A stretch of 64,000 nt of DNA, from contig NW_026516665.1 of assembly GCF_025766255.1 (NCBI RefSeq), forward strand, positions 620,001 to 684,000, read 5' to 3'. The DNA is from Zychaea mexicana. Lineage: Eukaryota; Mucoromycota; Mucoromycetes; Mucorales; Lichtheimiaceae. The notes below the pieces were generated by a model. The model saw only the letters and a list, made by a program, of their open reading frames with translations, did not search any database and was not told where the DNA came from. Position 1 is the stretch's first letter, and each line of letters starts with the position of its first letter. Shown here piece after piece: positions 36,463-48,419 of this stretch. The position numbers were made by a program, and so were the translations under genes.

Positions 36463-39300
36463 ATGGATAAGACATGGGAAGCAATCCAAAAGAAAAGTAA
36501 GTCTTTCTCTTTCCTTGCACTCGTCGTTGGATCACTCACATAACAACTGGTCTACCTGATCATGCTAAAAGACGCGTGTGTCTGTCCTTATAGCTTTCAC
36601 GAAATGGCAAGCTAAATTCGAATCCTGAGACGCGACTTATCTTGGCTAAAAGAACTAACACGGGGAATATATAATCTCATATAGGGTGAATACGAAACTT
36701 GAGATGGGCCGTGTTCCTCACATTCAAGATCTCAGCAATGACCTGGCCAATGGCGTTCGGCTAATCCAACTTCTGGTATAAGAGCAAACCAAAGATATAG
36801 CACAAGAGCACGAGAGGAAGGGTTTCCAAATCAAGTAACCTGTTTATTTTTTCTTTATTCTGTTGCTACTCAGGAAATCATTGGCGGAAGTGACACAACG
36901 CTGGGCCGCTACAGCACCAATCCACGTATGCGGATCCAGTGCGTGGAGAATGTCAACAAGGCCCTGAACTTTGTTATGGAACGGGGCGTGCCACTGACCA
37001 ACATTGGCGCGGAAGACATCGTTGATAAAAACCTAAAGCTGGTGCTGGGCATGCTGTGGATGATCATTTTGCGCTTCACTATTGATGATATCAGTCAAGA
37101 CGGTAAAAGTGCCAAGGAAGGTCTGTTGCTATGGTGTCAGCGCAAGACCGTCAATTACAAAGAAGTCAATGTACGCGATTTCACGCATAGCTGGAAGGAT
37201 GGTTTGGCTTTGTAAGTTTTCGTCTTTTGTGGAAGCAAAGAAGGGTGTACATGACTCTCATATATGTATATATATACTTCTTTGGTAGTTGTGCCCTCAT
37301 TCATCGTCATCGCCCTGACCTATTGGACTACGATGCCTTGGATTTCGTAAGTTTGTCGGCTTCTCTCCTATCATATTGATCTATCCAGTATTCACTCCTA
37401 CCATTGTACCACCTAGTCTAAACGACATGAAAATACGGCGCTCGCTTTTGAAGTCGCAGAAAAATATCTTGACATTCCAGTAGGTCTTGCCGAAACTCTC
37501 TTTCCTGCTCTTTGCAGTGACTCATTGAGACCTGTCTTTTTCTCTCTTTCAATAGAAACTGCTGGATGTTGAGGATGTTTGTGATATCGAAAAGCCGGAT
37601 GAAAAATCTGTCATGACCTATGTTGCTCAATATTTCCATGCCTTTTCATCACAAGGTAAAAGAAGAGAACGAGTGAATAGAGGCGTGGTTATTTTAAGAG
37701 CGAAGTCGGATTTATAATTGAACTTTTTGATTTTACTGTATTCACTCTGCATGAAAAAACTTTTGCAGACAAAGACGAGACTGCCGGACGTCGGGTGGCC
37801 AAGTTTGCAGATGTGTTGCACTCAATTTGGAAGATGCAGCATAGCTATGAGGAACGTGTTACTGCTGTAAGTCTTTGGTTTTTATCTTTCACCTGACATC
37901 ATTGTGTGTGCTAGGGCTAATGATACTCTGAATTGCAGCTGATCCAAGCTGTCCGTAGTGCACAGAGACGGTGGCAGCAGACAAAGCTGACGGATTCTTA
38001 TGCGGAGACCAAGCAAAAGGGAGTCGAGTTTGCAACGTACAAGAGCACACAAAAGCGAGAATGGGTCTCGGAAAAACGCGAGTTGGACACCTTGCTAGGC
38101 AACATCCAAACCAAACTAAAGACGTACAATCTCAAGCCTTATTTCCCACCGGATGGATTAACGTTAAGGGTAACAGTTATAGCATCTTAATTAGGAAAGA
38201 TGCACCCCTTGAATGACATTGACATGATTTATAGGACTTGGATAATGTTTGGAGGGATTTGCTGGAGGATGAAGCCATTTACCACCGGAATATCAATAGC
38301 AAGATACGCGAGTAAGTCTTTGACAACTGGAAGGAAAGGGATCTAAGGTTGTTAACTGCGATATAATATCACTTCTTTTTTTTCCAGAATCAAGGAGAAC
38401 CTTCGTAAAGCATATGCTAACGCTGCCAATGAATTCCAGCAAAAGCTGGATACCATTTCTGCTGAGCTCGCTGCACTTGATGGGGATCTTGAGGTGAGAG
38501 AGAGATAGAGCATATAGCGTTTAGAAGTCTTATGCGTTGCTAAACTTGAGGTACTTTTGATGAAATAGAACCAACTCAATTGCGTCGTTGGACTGTCGCA
38601 AGAATTCGGACCATTACAGAAAAAACTGCAAGCCATAGAAACTCTGGATCAAGCCTGTTTGGAAGCCAACACTGAAGAAAACGACTATACCGTATATTCA
38701 CTGGAAGATCTTACATTTGAGCTTGGCCTTGTCGAGCGGGCCATCCGGAAAAAGATTGCCTTTATTGAAAACCAGGTATGGAGTAAAAGTGTGTGAGAGA
38801 GAGAGAGAGAGGTCTTTTGTGAGAATGATATCTCTAATGTCGAGCAAATGGAACAGAGTATATCACGCAACATGACCAACTTGACGCCAGCCCAGCTGGA
38901 GGAGTTCGAACATGCCTTCCGCCACTTTGCCAACGACCACAACACCCTATCGATAGAAGGATTCCGGGCTGCCTTGGCTAGTTTAGGTCTGTTTTACGAC
39001 GACTATGAAATGGGGCTTTTGTTCGACCATACATCGCAGAATCACGAAAGCATCAGATTCGAACAGTTTATTCAGTTTATGGTATCGATCACCGAAGATA
39101 AGTCGACGCCCGAGCAGCTTCAAGATGCGTTCCAGACGATCGCAGGTGACAAGCCCTATGTCACTGAACTGGATCTGAAACGGTGCATGATGACGGAGCC
39201 AGACGTCGACTATCTGGTGCGGGAGATGCCTACTGTCACTCTGTCGGATAATGATATGGGATTAGACTATAGTTCATATGTAGACCAGATGTTCAAATAA
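36463..39300 (+). CDS. AIN1: Alpha-actinin (Ain1 homologue)
   Basis: F-actin cross-linker of the contractile ring and cortex. Thirteen exons: 36463-36496, 36594-36606, 36685-36775, 36874-37211, 37289-37346, 37417-37479, 37556-37655, 37769-37866, 37939-38169, 38235-38311, 38388-38493, 38569-38775 and 38857-39300. Together they give 619 aa, nearly the 621 aa of fission yeast Ain1. Two calponin-homology domains come first (TFTKWVNTKL start; second CH with LLLWCQRKT and [19 protein letters not shown]). Spectrin-like helices rich in Lys/Glu follow, then a C-terminal EF-hand module ([12 protein letters not shown] onward). Exon 2 is only 13 nt and is followed by a GC-AG intron (36607-36684). Without both, the actin-binding TFTKWVNTKL motif is not formed. 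The third residue of the FCALIH motif region also spans a junction. Confidence 0.94.
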
Positions 39301-39440
39301 GGCCATCATATCATTCATTTCTCAAAACTACACATGATTTTTATATTTCTCACACAATGTATACACACGTTCAACACAGACACACACTCACACTAAAGCA
39401 CACTGCAAGTTATAAAAAAGATTGCATAAAATGAGTTTTA

Positions 39441-40727
39441 TTATTTACGCATCCTCTTCTTGAATCTTTCTGCAACAATTTCGTCTGTAGCAATTTGTCG
39501 CCTGTCCGTACGAGGTCTATGATCTGACTTGCGCAACTGTTTTTCAAAGTTGGCTGGTACTTCATCTCTTGAACTCTTGCCCTTGATATAACGGAAACGA
39601 ACAAGTTAAAAAGAGGGACTCTTCCCAATAGTTCCATGATGATTGAAAACAACTACTTACGGCTTCCTCTCGGTGTTCATCCAAATACTTCCGCTTAGCA
39701 CGCTCTGTCTCTTCGATATTCTTTAGTCGGACACTATAATGTTGTTGTTAGTATATATGTAATTGTCAATACTCGGGTCATCTTGCTATCACCAGCTGTT
39801 TTACGAGATATAATCTTACTCAATGCCAAGATCCACTTCAGGGATAGCAGTTAACATTTGTGTCGATAATTGTACGCTGCCCTCTTCCACATGCTTTGAT
39901 TGCACTCGTAACCGTTCGGGAAGCATATATAGTTCTTCATAGATGTCCACAAGACCATCCTTTTGTTGCTGCTCGTCTTCCTCGTCTTCCTCCTTTGATG
40001 CTGCTTCTCCACGTCGTCTCCGCATCTCCTCTTCAATATATGCCATCCTGTATACATCATTTTTCAATCTATTAGCTCTTTGTTGTCATTTTCCTTTTTA
40101 TCTCATTTGCAACCGCCATTAGCTACATATACTTACATGTGTTTATCAACGTCCAGCGCATTGGTTTGTGTAGTGAATGTGTCAAGCTTTAACTTTTTCT
40201 CTGTCCCTTCTTCATCATCGGGTCTAACGTATATGATATCATAATTAGCAAAGTGTAAGCTTGCACAAACCCTTTCATGCTTTTTCGTATAACATGAAGA
40301 TGATATGCTACCTTGCACCTTTGCGGACAGCGTCCTTGTCAACCAGGCCTCCAGTTAACAGCTTCCAAGGATCAGACGGCTCTTTTGCTGGTTCTTTTTT
40401 CTTTTTCTTTTTATCACCTTTGGATAGTTTGTCGACATCAATGCCACCATGTTTACGCCGTAGCCGTCGTAGCTCCTGCAAATCTTCAATCGTTTCACTA
40501 GAGTAAGATTCAAAAATATTATGCAAAAAAAAAGAAGACGTTTAGAATAGCTTTTTAGAAAAGGAAGAAAGAGAAAGAGAGAAAGAGAAGAGGAAAAGAA
40601 TAACGGAATCAACAGTGTACCTCACGTCTTCACTTCCACTAACGGAATCCTCTCGACGTTGTTCTTCTTCGTCGTCGGATTCCGGTTTCTTTTTCCTATA
40701 ATTGCGTTGCTTGCGTTGGATCGGCAT
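39441..40727 (-). CDS. TLS1: Tls1/C9orf78 (Hep59) family splicing-associated protein
   Basis: Small nuclear protein that in fission yeast (Tls1) works with the spliceosome helicase Brr2 and supports shelterin and centromere gene splicing. Six exons on the minus strand (40621-40727, 40312-40497, 40137-40223, 39820-40047, 39661-39733, 39441-39581) give 273 aa. Diagnostic patterns are EDLQELRRLRRKHGG, MAYIEEEMRRRRG and the family hallmark IPEVDLGI followed across an intron by RLKNIEETERAK. It ends in a basic tail (ERFKKRMRK). The donor of exon 1 was placed at 40620 rather than at the nearby GTGAG because only that keeps the frame. It is head to head with UMP1. Confidence 0.9.
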
Positions 40728-40917
40728 GGAAACACAAAAGAAAGTTGGTAAAAATTAAATAAGGGTTGAAAGCAAAGACCAGACAGTTTGATTCTGCCGC
40801 TGCTGCTGCTGCTGCTGCTGCTGAGTTTATTGGCACTCGTCCCTTCGTCCTGCTATTTCTGAGCTTGCGCGTCCCCCTTTTCTTCTTTTACTTTTACACT
40901 CTTTGATACCTTGTGCA
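40728..40917. promoter_or_regulatory. Shared divergent promoter of TLS1 and UMP1 with a CTG repeat
   Basis: A 190-bp gap lies between two start codons on opposite strands. It holds a pure (CTG)n tract of about nine units at 40796-40823 and an inverted CCAAT box (TTATTGGC) directly after it. Joint control is inferred from the head-to-head layout. Confidence 0.5.
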
Positions 40918-41707
40918 ATGGCAAGTTAGATATAACAAAAATAATAAGAAACTATTAGCGTTAATTTCGCGATCGCTCACGTTTAATATCTATACCGTTC
41001 AACACCCCCATAGTCTCTTCGAATTGCTCCTTCTTCGTCCCAAGCTGTTGAGAACAACAAATCCACATTTGACACGAGACACAGTGAACTTGGTGGTCAT
41101 GATGCCCTTCGATACGGTACACGTTCCATCAAGTCCGAAGTCATGCCCGGACATCCTCTTCAGCAACGATTGGAAAATGTAATTCAGCATTTGCTTGCGT
41201 TTTTATACATTGACCGAGGACTTTTACAGTGAACTGATCGTTTTTTTATTCATGTAAAAAAAGTGGCAAGAATCACAGTGGGAACTCAAGTTAAATATGG
41301 CACGACAAGTACACGGCATGCATGCACCTATGCGAATGATGATGGAACGAGATATCGTTAGTCAGGTAGTGTATCATTAATATTATTGTTGTGTTTCCGG
41401 CAGAAGAAGAAAGAAACAGACTTTTGCTTTGGATGTATGGGTTGACGTCGTTACCAATTGAATCTACAATAGCGCCAGCGCATGCCCGTCTTACCATCAT
41501 CCAACGTTCACTTGGATGTTCTTATGGGCAAAGACGAGACCATTGAATTTGAAGACTTCTTGAACGGTAAGAGATGAGAACAAGGATGATGACTGGGGAC
41601 AAAGAACTGTGTACTAAAGAAATCTAATGTTACTAGATCCTTCAATGTCGACGGGTACGATGGATGTTCATGCTGCTATGGAGCACAAGCTCAATCTTAA
41701 AGTTTAA
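40918..41707 (+). CDS. UMP1: Proteasome maturation factor Ump1 (POMP)
   Basis: Assembly chaperone of the 20S proteasome, degraded when the core particle matures. Five exons (40918-40920, 41014-41178, 41264-41365, 41473-41566, 41637-41707) give 144 aa, close to yeast Ump1 (148) and human POMP (141). Family hallmarks are GHPLQQRLEN, GMHAPMRMMMERDI, LPSSNVHLDVLMGKDETIEFEDFLNDPS and a C-terminal MEHKLNL. The first of these patterns is upstream of any in-frame ATG, so a separate first exon is needed. The only good fit is an exon that contributes just the ATG, followed by a 93-nt GC-AG intron (GCAAGT...ATAG), yielding MSLRIAPSS at the N-terminus. Confidence 0.9.
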
Positions 41708-41968
41708 AAATATATATTCATCTTCCTCGGGATAACTCGAAAAACCACACTTTGCATTGTCCGTACTTTTTGAGAATAACCCTTTTATGTTTCTAATATA
41801 AACAATGAAGAAGAAAAGATTTTGTTATCAAGGGTGTGTAAGGAGGGAAAATGAACAAGAGAGGGATAGGGGTATCTATCCTGTTCGTTGGATCTAATGG
41901 TGCAATCACGGTTGGCTTTTCAGTCAATATTATCCTTTACGACGAACTCATCCAGCCTCTTGTTATCA

Positions 41969-42801
41969 CTACAAAAGGAGCAACGACACACTTACCGGCA
42001 AGAACAGCTTGAACTCTGCAGGTAATTCCTCTTCGGCATACAATCGATCCGTAAAATAAATCCGTCGCAGACGACAATTGGCATGCACTGTAACGCGTGT
42101 GGTTTCAACGTAATTTGTACCATACGCACGCTTGACATAATCCGCAAGATTAAACACAATCTGGTTCCAGCCAGGATCGAGCCGCATGGGCATTGTGGTG
42201 ATATACGGCTTGACACGCGTCGCCACTTGATAATTGGATGCACGGAACCGTCGCGTTTCGCCCTTGTCGTCCAAAACTTGGACTTCAAATGAGAAATATT
42301 TGCCAATATTCTTTGCAATCAGTACAATAAAGGGTAGTTTGATCCCCAGTGTACGATCCATTATCGCTGGACACGTAATGTACGTCTCGGACAAGTTGGG
42401 TGAGAGTAATTCAATCACTTTGGAACTGATTAGATCGTCGTCGACACATAGAATATGTGATTCGTGTTGATTATCTTCAAGATCGTTATTACTATCGTCG
42501 CCGCTGTCGCCACTCTTATCACTTTTTTTGGTGTTGCTAGTTACTGATTGTGTTGGCAGTTGTGTGTGCCATAACTGTAACGGCTCGTTGCTACATTTTT
42601 TGAATTTATTTTATGAATGATCGTTTCGACGAAAGTGAACGGTGCAAGTTTTGATCGTACCCAAGACTGTAGAATATAGAGAGAAAGCCAGACTGTTTCC
42701 GTGTACGTGTGTGTGTCGTGTTAGCTTGAATCCATGACCATAATAAACGACAATATACAAATGTCCGTGAAGAAACGTGCCTGGAAAGTGTTTTTAAACA
42801 T
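41969..42801 (-). CDS. CFAP20: CFAP20 / BUG22 family protein
   Basis: Small conserved protein known from basal bodies, axonemes and also nuclei of ciliated eukaryotes. Three exons on the minus strand (42781-42801, 42661-42692, 41969-42590) give 224 aa. Exon 1 encodes MFKNTFQ and exon 2 [11 protein letters not shown], which together reproduce the family's N-terminus. The core includes [67 protein letters not shown] and [10 protein letters not shown]. Intron 1 must begin with GC (GCACGT) to make this join. Compared with the usual 193 aa there is an extra acidic Ser/Asp/Asn-rich segment after residue 35. The 3' end is uncertain: a GTAAGT directly after LFLP could start a tiny last intron. The gene is convergent with UMP1. 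Confidence 0.9.
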
Positions 42802-43314
42802 GTGGAGGATGCTGGACGAAAAACATTCGTGCAAGCGGTGATTTTGACAAATTCATTTTTACTTGCATATTTTATTGAATCACACAAGATGCTCAATGTA
42901 TAGTGAAATAATGTATACATTATGAGCCTCCTTCACTATGTCTATTATGCAGTCATCTCACAACTCACTTCTGTTGAAATTCGTATATGCAACACGCCAT
43001 GTTAAGTAGGAGGTATAGAATTACTACTCGACGAGCTCTTAACTACATATAGATGCTACCATATAGCTGTGCTATAGCTGTCGGTAGCATTTTATCTTCA
43101 TTAATGCGTGACGCACTACTGTCTTATGGGGAGAAAGCGGTACTACAATTAGCTTTAAAAGATTAGGTTCACTTGTTTAACTGCATAACGAAACCAGTAA
43201 TAAATGGGTATATTTTGACAGGGGATTTTCATAATCGAAACAAAAGAACAAAAGTGCTCGCTTCTTTTGTTTCTGCGTTTCTTGTTCCTACGCTACTACT
43301 ACTACGGCTACTAC
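42802..43314. promoter_or_regulatory. Intergenic region upstream of PDR transporter 2, with a hairpin
   Basis: No gene was found. At 43053-43090 the arms ATGCTACC and GGTAGCAT form a perfect 8-bp inverted repeat that encloses a second one (TATAGC / GCTATA), so a cruciform or hairpin could form. It lies about 225 bp before the transporter start codon and could be a dimeric regulator site or a terminator-like structure; neither is proven. Confidence 0.4.
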
Positions 43315-46300
43315 ATGGATGAAGAAAAGATAAAGGTAGAACAACAACCTCAGCAAGAGCTGCGACGATCACAGGATCTAGAGGCGGCCCCGCGAAGCTC
43401 ATACGCTGGAACGGCAGAAACTTATGTTGAGCCCGAGGCTGGCAATTATAATACATTCGGTGAACCAGATGCTAATCAAGTCGACGTTGACAGTAAGTTT
43501 CCTTTGTATAAAGCTGCGTTTACCTGAGTAGCTTGCTAACCCATAATATCTCTACAAAAAAGCTGCGATCGATCAGTATCATGATTTGAGACGTGAACTG
43601 ACAACCATCAGCCGTAAAGAAACACGACGACGCAAAAGTGTAGCACTCGAAGAAGGTGAACCAACTGACCATGGTGACGACTTCAACCTTACCGAATATT
43701 TGAATGGTTTCTCTGATCAAGCCGGACAATCGGGAGTCAAGATGAAGCGACTTGGATTAATATGGAAGGATCTTGTCGTCAAGGTAAAAATTTACTCGAG
43801 CCTTCTTGTCAGGGTGCATTATCTTCCAAATCCAAACTAACGGAGGGGTATTTTTTTTGTGCAGGGGTGGGGTGCTGATGCTAATACGATCCCCACAAAC
43901 TTGAATCAAATGACCAAAGTGCTGCAGCCATGGAAACTCTTTGGTGTTGGCAATAAAGGGACCAAGAAGACAATCTTGCGTGGCTTGACTGGATTTTGCA
44001 GAGAAGGTGAAATGCTCCTTGTTCTGGGTCGACCCGGCTCGGGCTGTACATCGCTGTTAAAAATCCTGGCAAATATGCGCCAGCAGTATACGGATGTCGA
44101 AGGCGATATCAGCTACGGTGGCATTGATGCTGTCACCTTTGGCAAGCGCTATCGAGGTCAAGTTGTCTACAACGAAGAAGAGGATCAACATTACCCAACG
44201 TAACTATTGCTGTATTCAAATTGGAATACTAGTTGCCAAAGTATACAATGCTAATGCCATGTACTACCATCTCTTACACTAGACTTACAACAAAGCAAAC
44301 ATTGCAATTTGCGCTGCGGTGCAAGACGCCTGGTACACGACTGGCAGACGAAACCAAAAAGATCTTTGTACAACGCGTCATTTACCTACTTGGAAACATG
44401 CTTGGCCTTACAAAGCAAATGAACACCATGGTCGGCAACGCATTTATTCGAGGTCTTTCTGGTGGTGAACGAAAGCGTCTTTCGATTGCCGAAGTCATGA
44501 CGACGCTCAGCTCGATCAACTGCTGGGACTGTTCCACACGAGGGTTAGATGCTGCTTCAGCCTTGGACTATGTGCGGTCATTGCGCATCATGACAGACAT
44601 TTTCAAAAAAACTACGGTCGCTACCCTCTATCAAGCTTCCAACAGCATTTTTAAACTGTTCGACAGGGTGCTCGTGCTAGACAATGGCTATTGCATTTAT
44701 TTTGGACCCACAAATCGGGCCAAGGCCTACTTTGAAAACCTGGGATTCTATTGTCCTCCGCGTAAATCCGTTCCCGATTTTCTCACTGGTCTCTGTAATC
44801 CGCTCGAACGTGAGATCAAGCCTGGTTTCGAAGACATTGCGCCCAAACACTCATCCGAGTTTGAAAAGTTGTATTATGAATCTGATATCTATCGCGATAT
44901 GACCGAAGCGCTCAAGGCGTATGAAGAGGAAATCTCAGAAACACAACCTGCACAAGAATTTGAAGAAGCAGTACGAGAAGAGCATCAAAAGCGTGCGCCA
45001 AAGCGTGCTCCGTATACATCGTCGCTTTACCAGCAAGTTAAGGCGCTCATTTCACGTCAATTTCACTTGCAGCTCAAGGATCGACAGGCCTTGATCTCGC
45101 GATATGGTACTATTCTAATACAGGGTTTGATCACGGCGTCATGTTTCTTCATGATGCCAAAAACAGGCCTCGGTGCCTTCTCTCGTGGCGGTGCCCTGTT
45201 TTTCTCGTTGCTTTTCAATGCATTTATATCACAGTCAGAATTGTCTGTGTTTATGACAGGACGGCCGATCTTGGAAAAGCACAAGCATTTCGCCATGTAT
45301 CGTGCTGGAGCATTTTACCTTGCCCAAGTAATTCTGGATTTCCCATATGCTATTGTTCAAGGTAAATGTGCTTCATTTTTACCTTTTTCTCTTAACACCA
45401 CATGGCATTCATTCATGCAAACTAATATGCGAATACTGTACAATTAGTGCTTCTATACGAAATCTGTGCTTACTTTATGATGGGTCTGAACTTGGATGCG
45501 GGTCGGTTTTTTACATTCTTCATTGTGCTTGTATTTATCAACATGATGATGAACGGCTTTTTCCGGTTTTTTGGAAGTATCTCCACCAACTGGTACATGG
45601 CCACACAAGTTACTGGTGCGCTTCTGATCACTATGGTTACCTACACCGGTTATGTCATTCCGTACCCCACAATGCATCCTTGGCTATACTGGTAAGTGTT
45701 GTCATGTACCTAGCTGTGTCTGCTTATGAGTATCTTAGATCCACGCGTAAACTAAATGATCACACTCACAGGATCTATTGGATGAACCCACTCGGTTACG
45801 GCTATCAAGCGCTTATTAAAAACGAAATGATGGGCCAAATATATTCGTGTGAAGGAGCGGGCAACGCAGTACCTTATGGACCAGGATACGATGACTGGCA
45901 ATACAAAGTTTGCACCATGAAAGGCGGAACACCGGGGCAGAATTATGTACTCGGAGACAACTACTTGATGGACACTTACATGTACAAAACCTCCTATCTA
46001 TGGGCACCCGATTTTGTTGTTGTTGTCGCATACTTTCTACTCTTTACCCTGATGACTGCATTGGCTATGGAATTCCTTCATCCAGGTGGTACTGGTTCAC
46101 TCACCAAACTGTACTTGCCCGGTAAAGCGCCAAAGCCAAGGACCAATGAGGAAGAAGAAGAGCGGTTACGACGTCAAGAAGAAGTTACGAATCACATGAA
46201 AGCCGCTGGTGAAGGCACAACTTTCTCTTGGCATCATATGAACTACACTGTGCCCTTCAAGGGTGGTCCTCTTCAACTTCTCAATGATATTTCTGGTATT

Positions 46301-48419
46301 GTCAAGCCTGGTCATTTGACCGCATTGATGGGTTCCTCTGGTGCTGGTAAAACGACTCTCCTTGATGTGTTGGCGAAACGCAAAACCATTGGCACGGTCG
46401 AAGGCCGAGTTTATCTCAACAACGAAGTGCTCATGTCTGACTTCGAGCGCATCACTGGTTATTGCGAACAAATGGATGTACATCAGCCTGCCGTCACTGT
46501 GCGTGAAGCCATGAGATTCTCTGCTTATCTACGTCAGGATGCCAGTGTTCCAAAAGAGGAAAAGGACGCCTATGTAGAACAAATCCTGACTCTGTTGGAG
46601 ATGGAGGATATAGGTGACGCTCAAGTTGGCGACGTAGATGCTGGTTCCGGTATCTCTGTCGAAGAGCGCAAACGGCTGACGATCGCCGTCGAACTAGTCA
46701 GTAAGCCCAAGCTACTGTTTTTGGACGAACCGACATCTGGTCTGGATGCACAGAGTTCGTACAATATCGTTCGTTTTATTCGAAAACTGGCAGATGCCGG
46801 ATGGCCCGTGTTGTGTACGATTCATCAGCCATCTGCTATTTTGTTTGAACATTTCGACCATTTGATGCTTCTTGTACGTGGTGGCAAGACCGCGTACTAT
46901 GGCGAGATTGGCAAGAACTCGCGCACGATGATCGATTATTTCGAATCACGTGGTGGTCCAACATGCCCGCCCGATGCGAATCCTGCCGAGTATATTCTGG
47001 AAGTCGTTGGCGCTGGTACCGCCTCGGGCGGTAAGCAAAAGCAAGACTGGGCCCAACTATGGCAGGATTCAGAGGAGGCTCAAGCATTGGAAAACGAATT
47101 GGAGAGCGTTCATCAGAGTGCCAACCAGAATCCCACCCGTGAATCCCTAAAGTATGCTACTGGCTTTGGGTATCAACTGTATCTTGTCCACAAGCGTATG
47201 GCGCTGGCATATTGGCGATCGCCTGGATATAATCTCGGTCGCTTTTTCACCTGCATGTTTATTTCCTTGATCATTGGTTTTACGTACTGGAAGATGTCGT
47301 ACACAACATCCGATATGCAAAATCGAGTATTCGTTTTGCTTTCAACGTTCATTATGGCCCAAACACTGGTAAGCTACGCACTATATGAGTTTGGAGAAAC
47401 AGGTACCATACTCTTAAACTAGTGATAACTGACATAATATGGAAATGCGATTTCTTTTAGATTATTTTGGCCCAACCAAAGTTTATGACTGAGAGACTGT
47501 ACTTTCAAAGAGAGTACGCAAGTCGGTTCTATGGTGTTGTGCCATTTGGGCTTACCTCCATTCTGGTGGAGATTCCTTATTGCATATTCCTAAGCGCCTT
47601 CTTCATGTTTGGATTTTACTGGACAGCTGGCCTTTCAAACACTTCTGATCAAGTCGGCTACTTTTTTATCTTGCTCGTCTTCTTTGTGTTTTGGGCGGTC
47701 ACGCTTGGATTCTTGATTGCTGCTATTTCGAAAACCCACTTGATGGCTTGTAAGTATCACTATACAACAACACCCGCTTTTTTTCTTACCAATGGCAATC
47801 AGAAGAACCTCTATTCTCTATTTGCTTACGCCGTTAATAAATTTTTATCGTTCATAGCTGTCATCAATCCACTCTTTATTTCCATGCTTATTCTGTTTGC
47901 TGGTTTGATGCAGACTCCACAAGCAATGCCTTATTTCTGGAGCTCATGGATGTATCCTTTGGACCCATTCCATTATTATGTCGAAGGTAGAAAAAGGATG
48001 GCATGATAGTCATGTTTTGAACATCTTACTAGCAAAGAGAAACGATTGATTTGATACATGTACTAACTTTTACCCTGATTGTTATAAAAGGTCTTACTGT
48101 GAACGAAATGAAAGATCTTCCGATTCAATGTAATTCTCGAGATTTCCTTACACTTGACCCACCGCCTGGACAAACATGTGGCTCGTACATGCAACAATAT
48201 CTTTCTTCGCCAACATCTACCGGTTATCTTGATAATCCTGATGCTACTGCGCAATGCCGGTATTGCAGTTATTCGTCAGGAAAGGAGTATTATACTTCAA
48301 TGTTCCAGTGGTCCGAACAGCACAGATGGAGGAATTTCGGGATCATTGTCTGTTACTTTGCTTTCAACGTCATTGTTTTCCAAGGTCTGGTATTCTGGAG
48401 TCGGAGAGCTAGACGTTAA
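43315..48419 (+). CDS. PDR-type ABC transporter 2 (ABCG full transporter)
   Basis: Predicted plasma-membrane drug efflux pump, close paralogue of the transporter at 3518. Nine exons: 43315-43492, 43563-43783, 43865-44199, 44283-45361, 45448-45691, 45772-47368, 47461-47749, 47858-47986 and 48091-48419. They join in phase to 1466 aa. NBD1 has Walker A GRPGSGCT with the family-typical Cys for Lys, signature LSGGERKR and the same CWDCSTRGLD Walker B variant. NBD2 has GSSGAGKTT, the degenerate VEERKR signature and LLFLDEPTSGLD. Two blocks of six hydrophobic segments follow the NBDs. The first six introns fall at the same codons and phases as in transporter 1; the 3' introns differ. No in-frame ATG exists upstream of 43315, which fixes the start. 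Confidence 0.95.
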
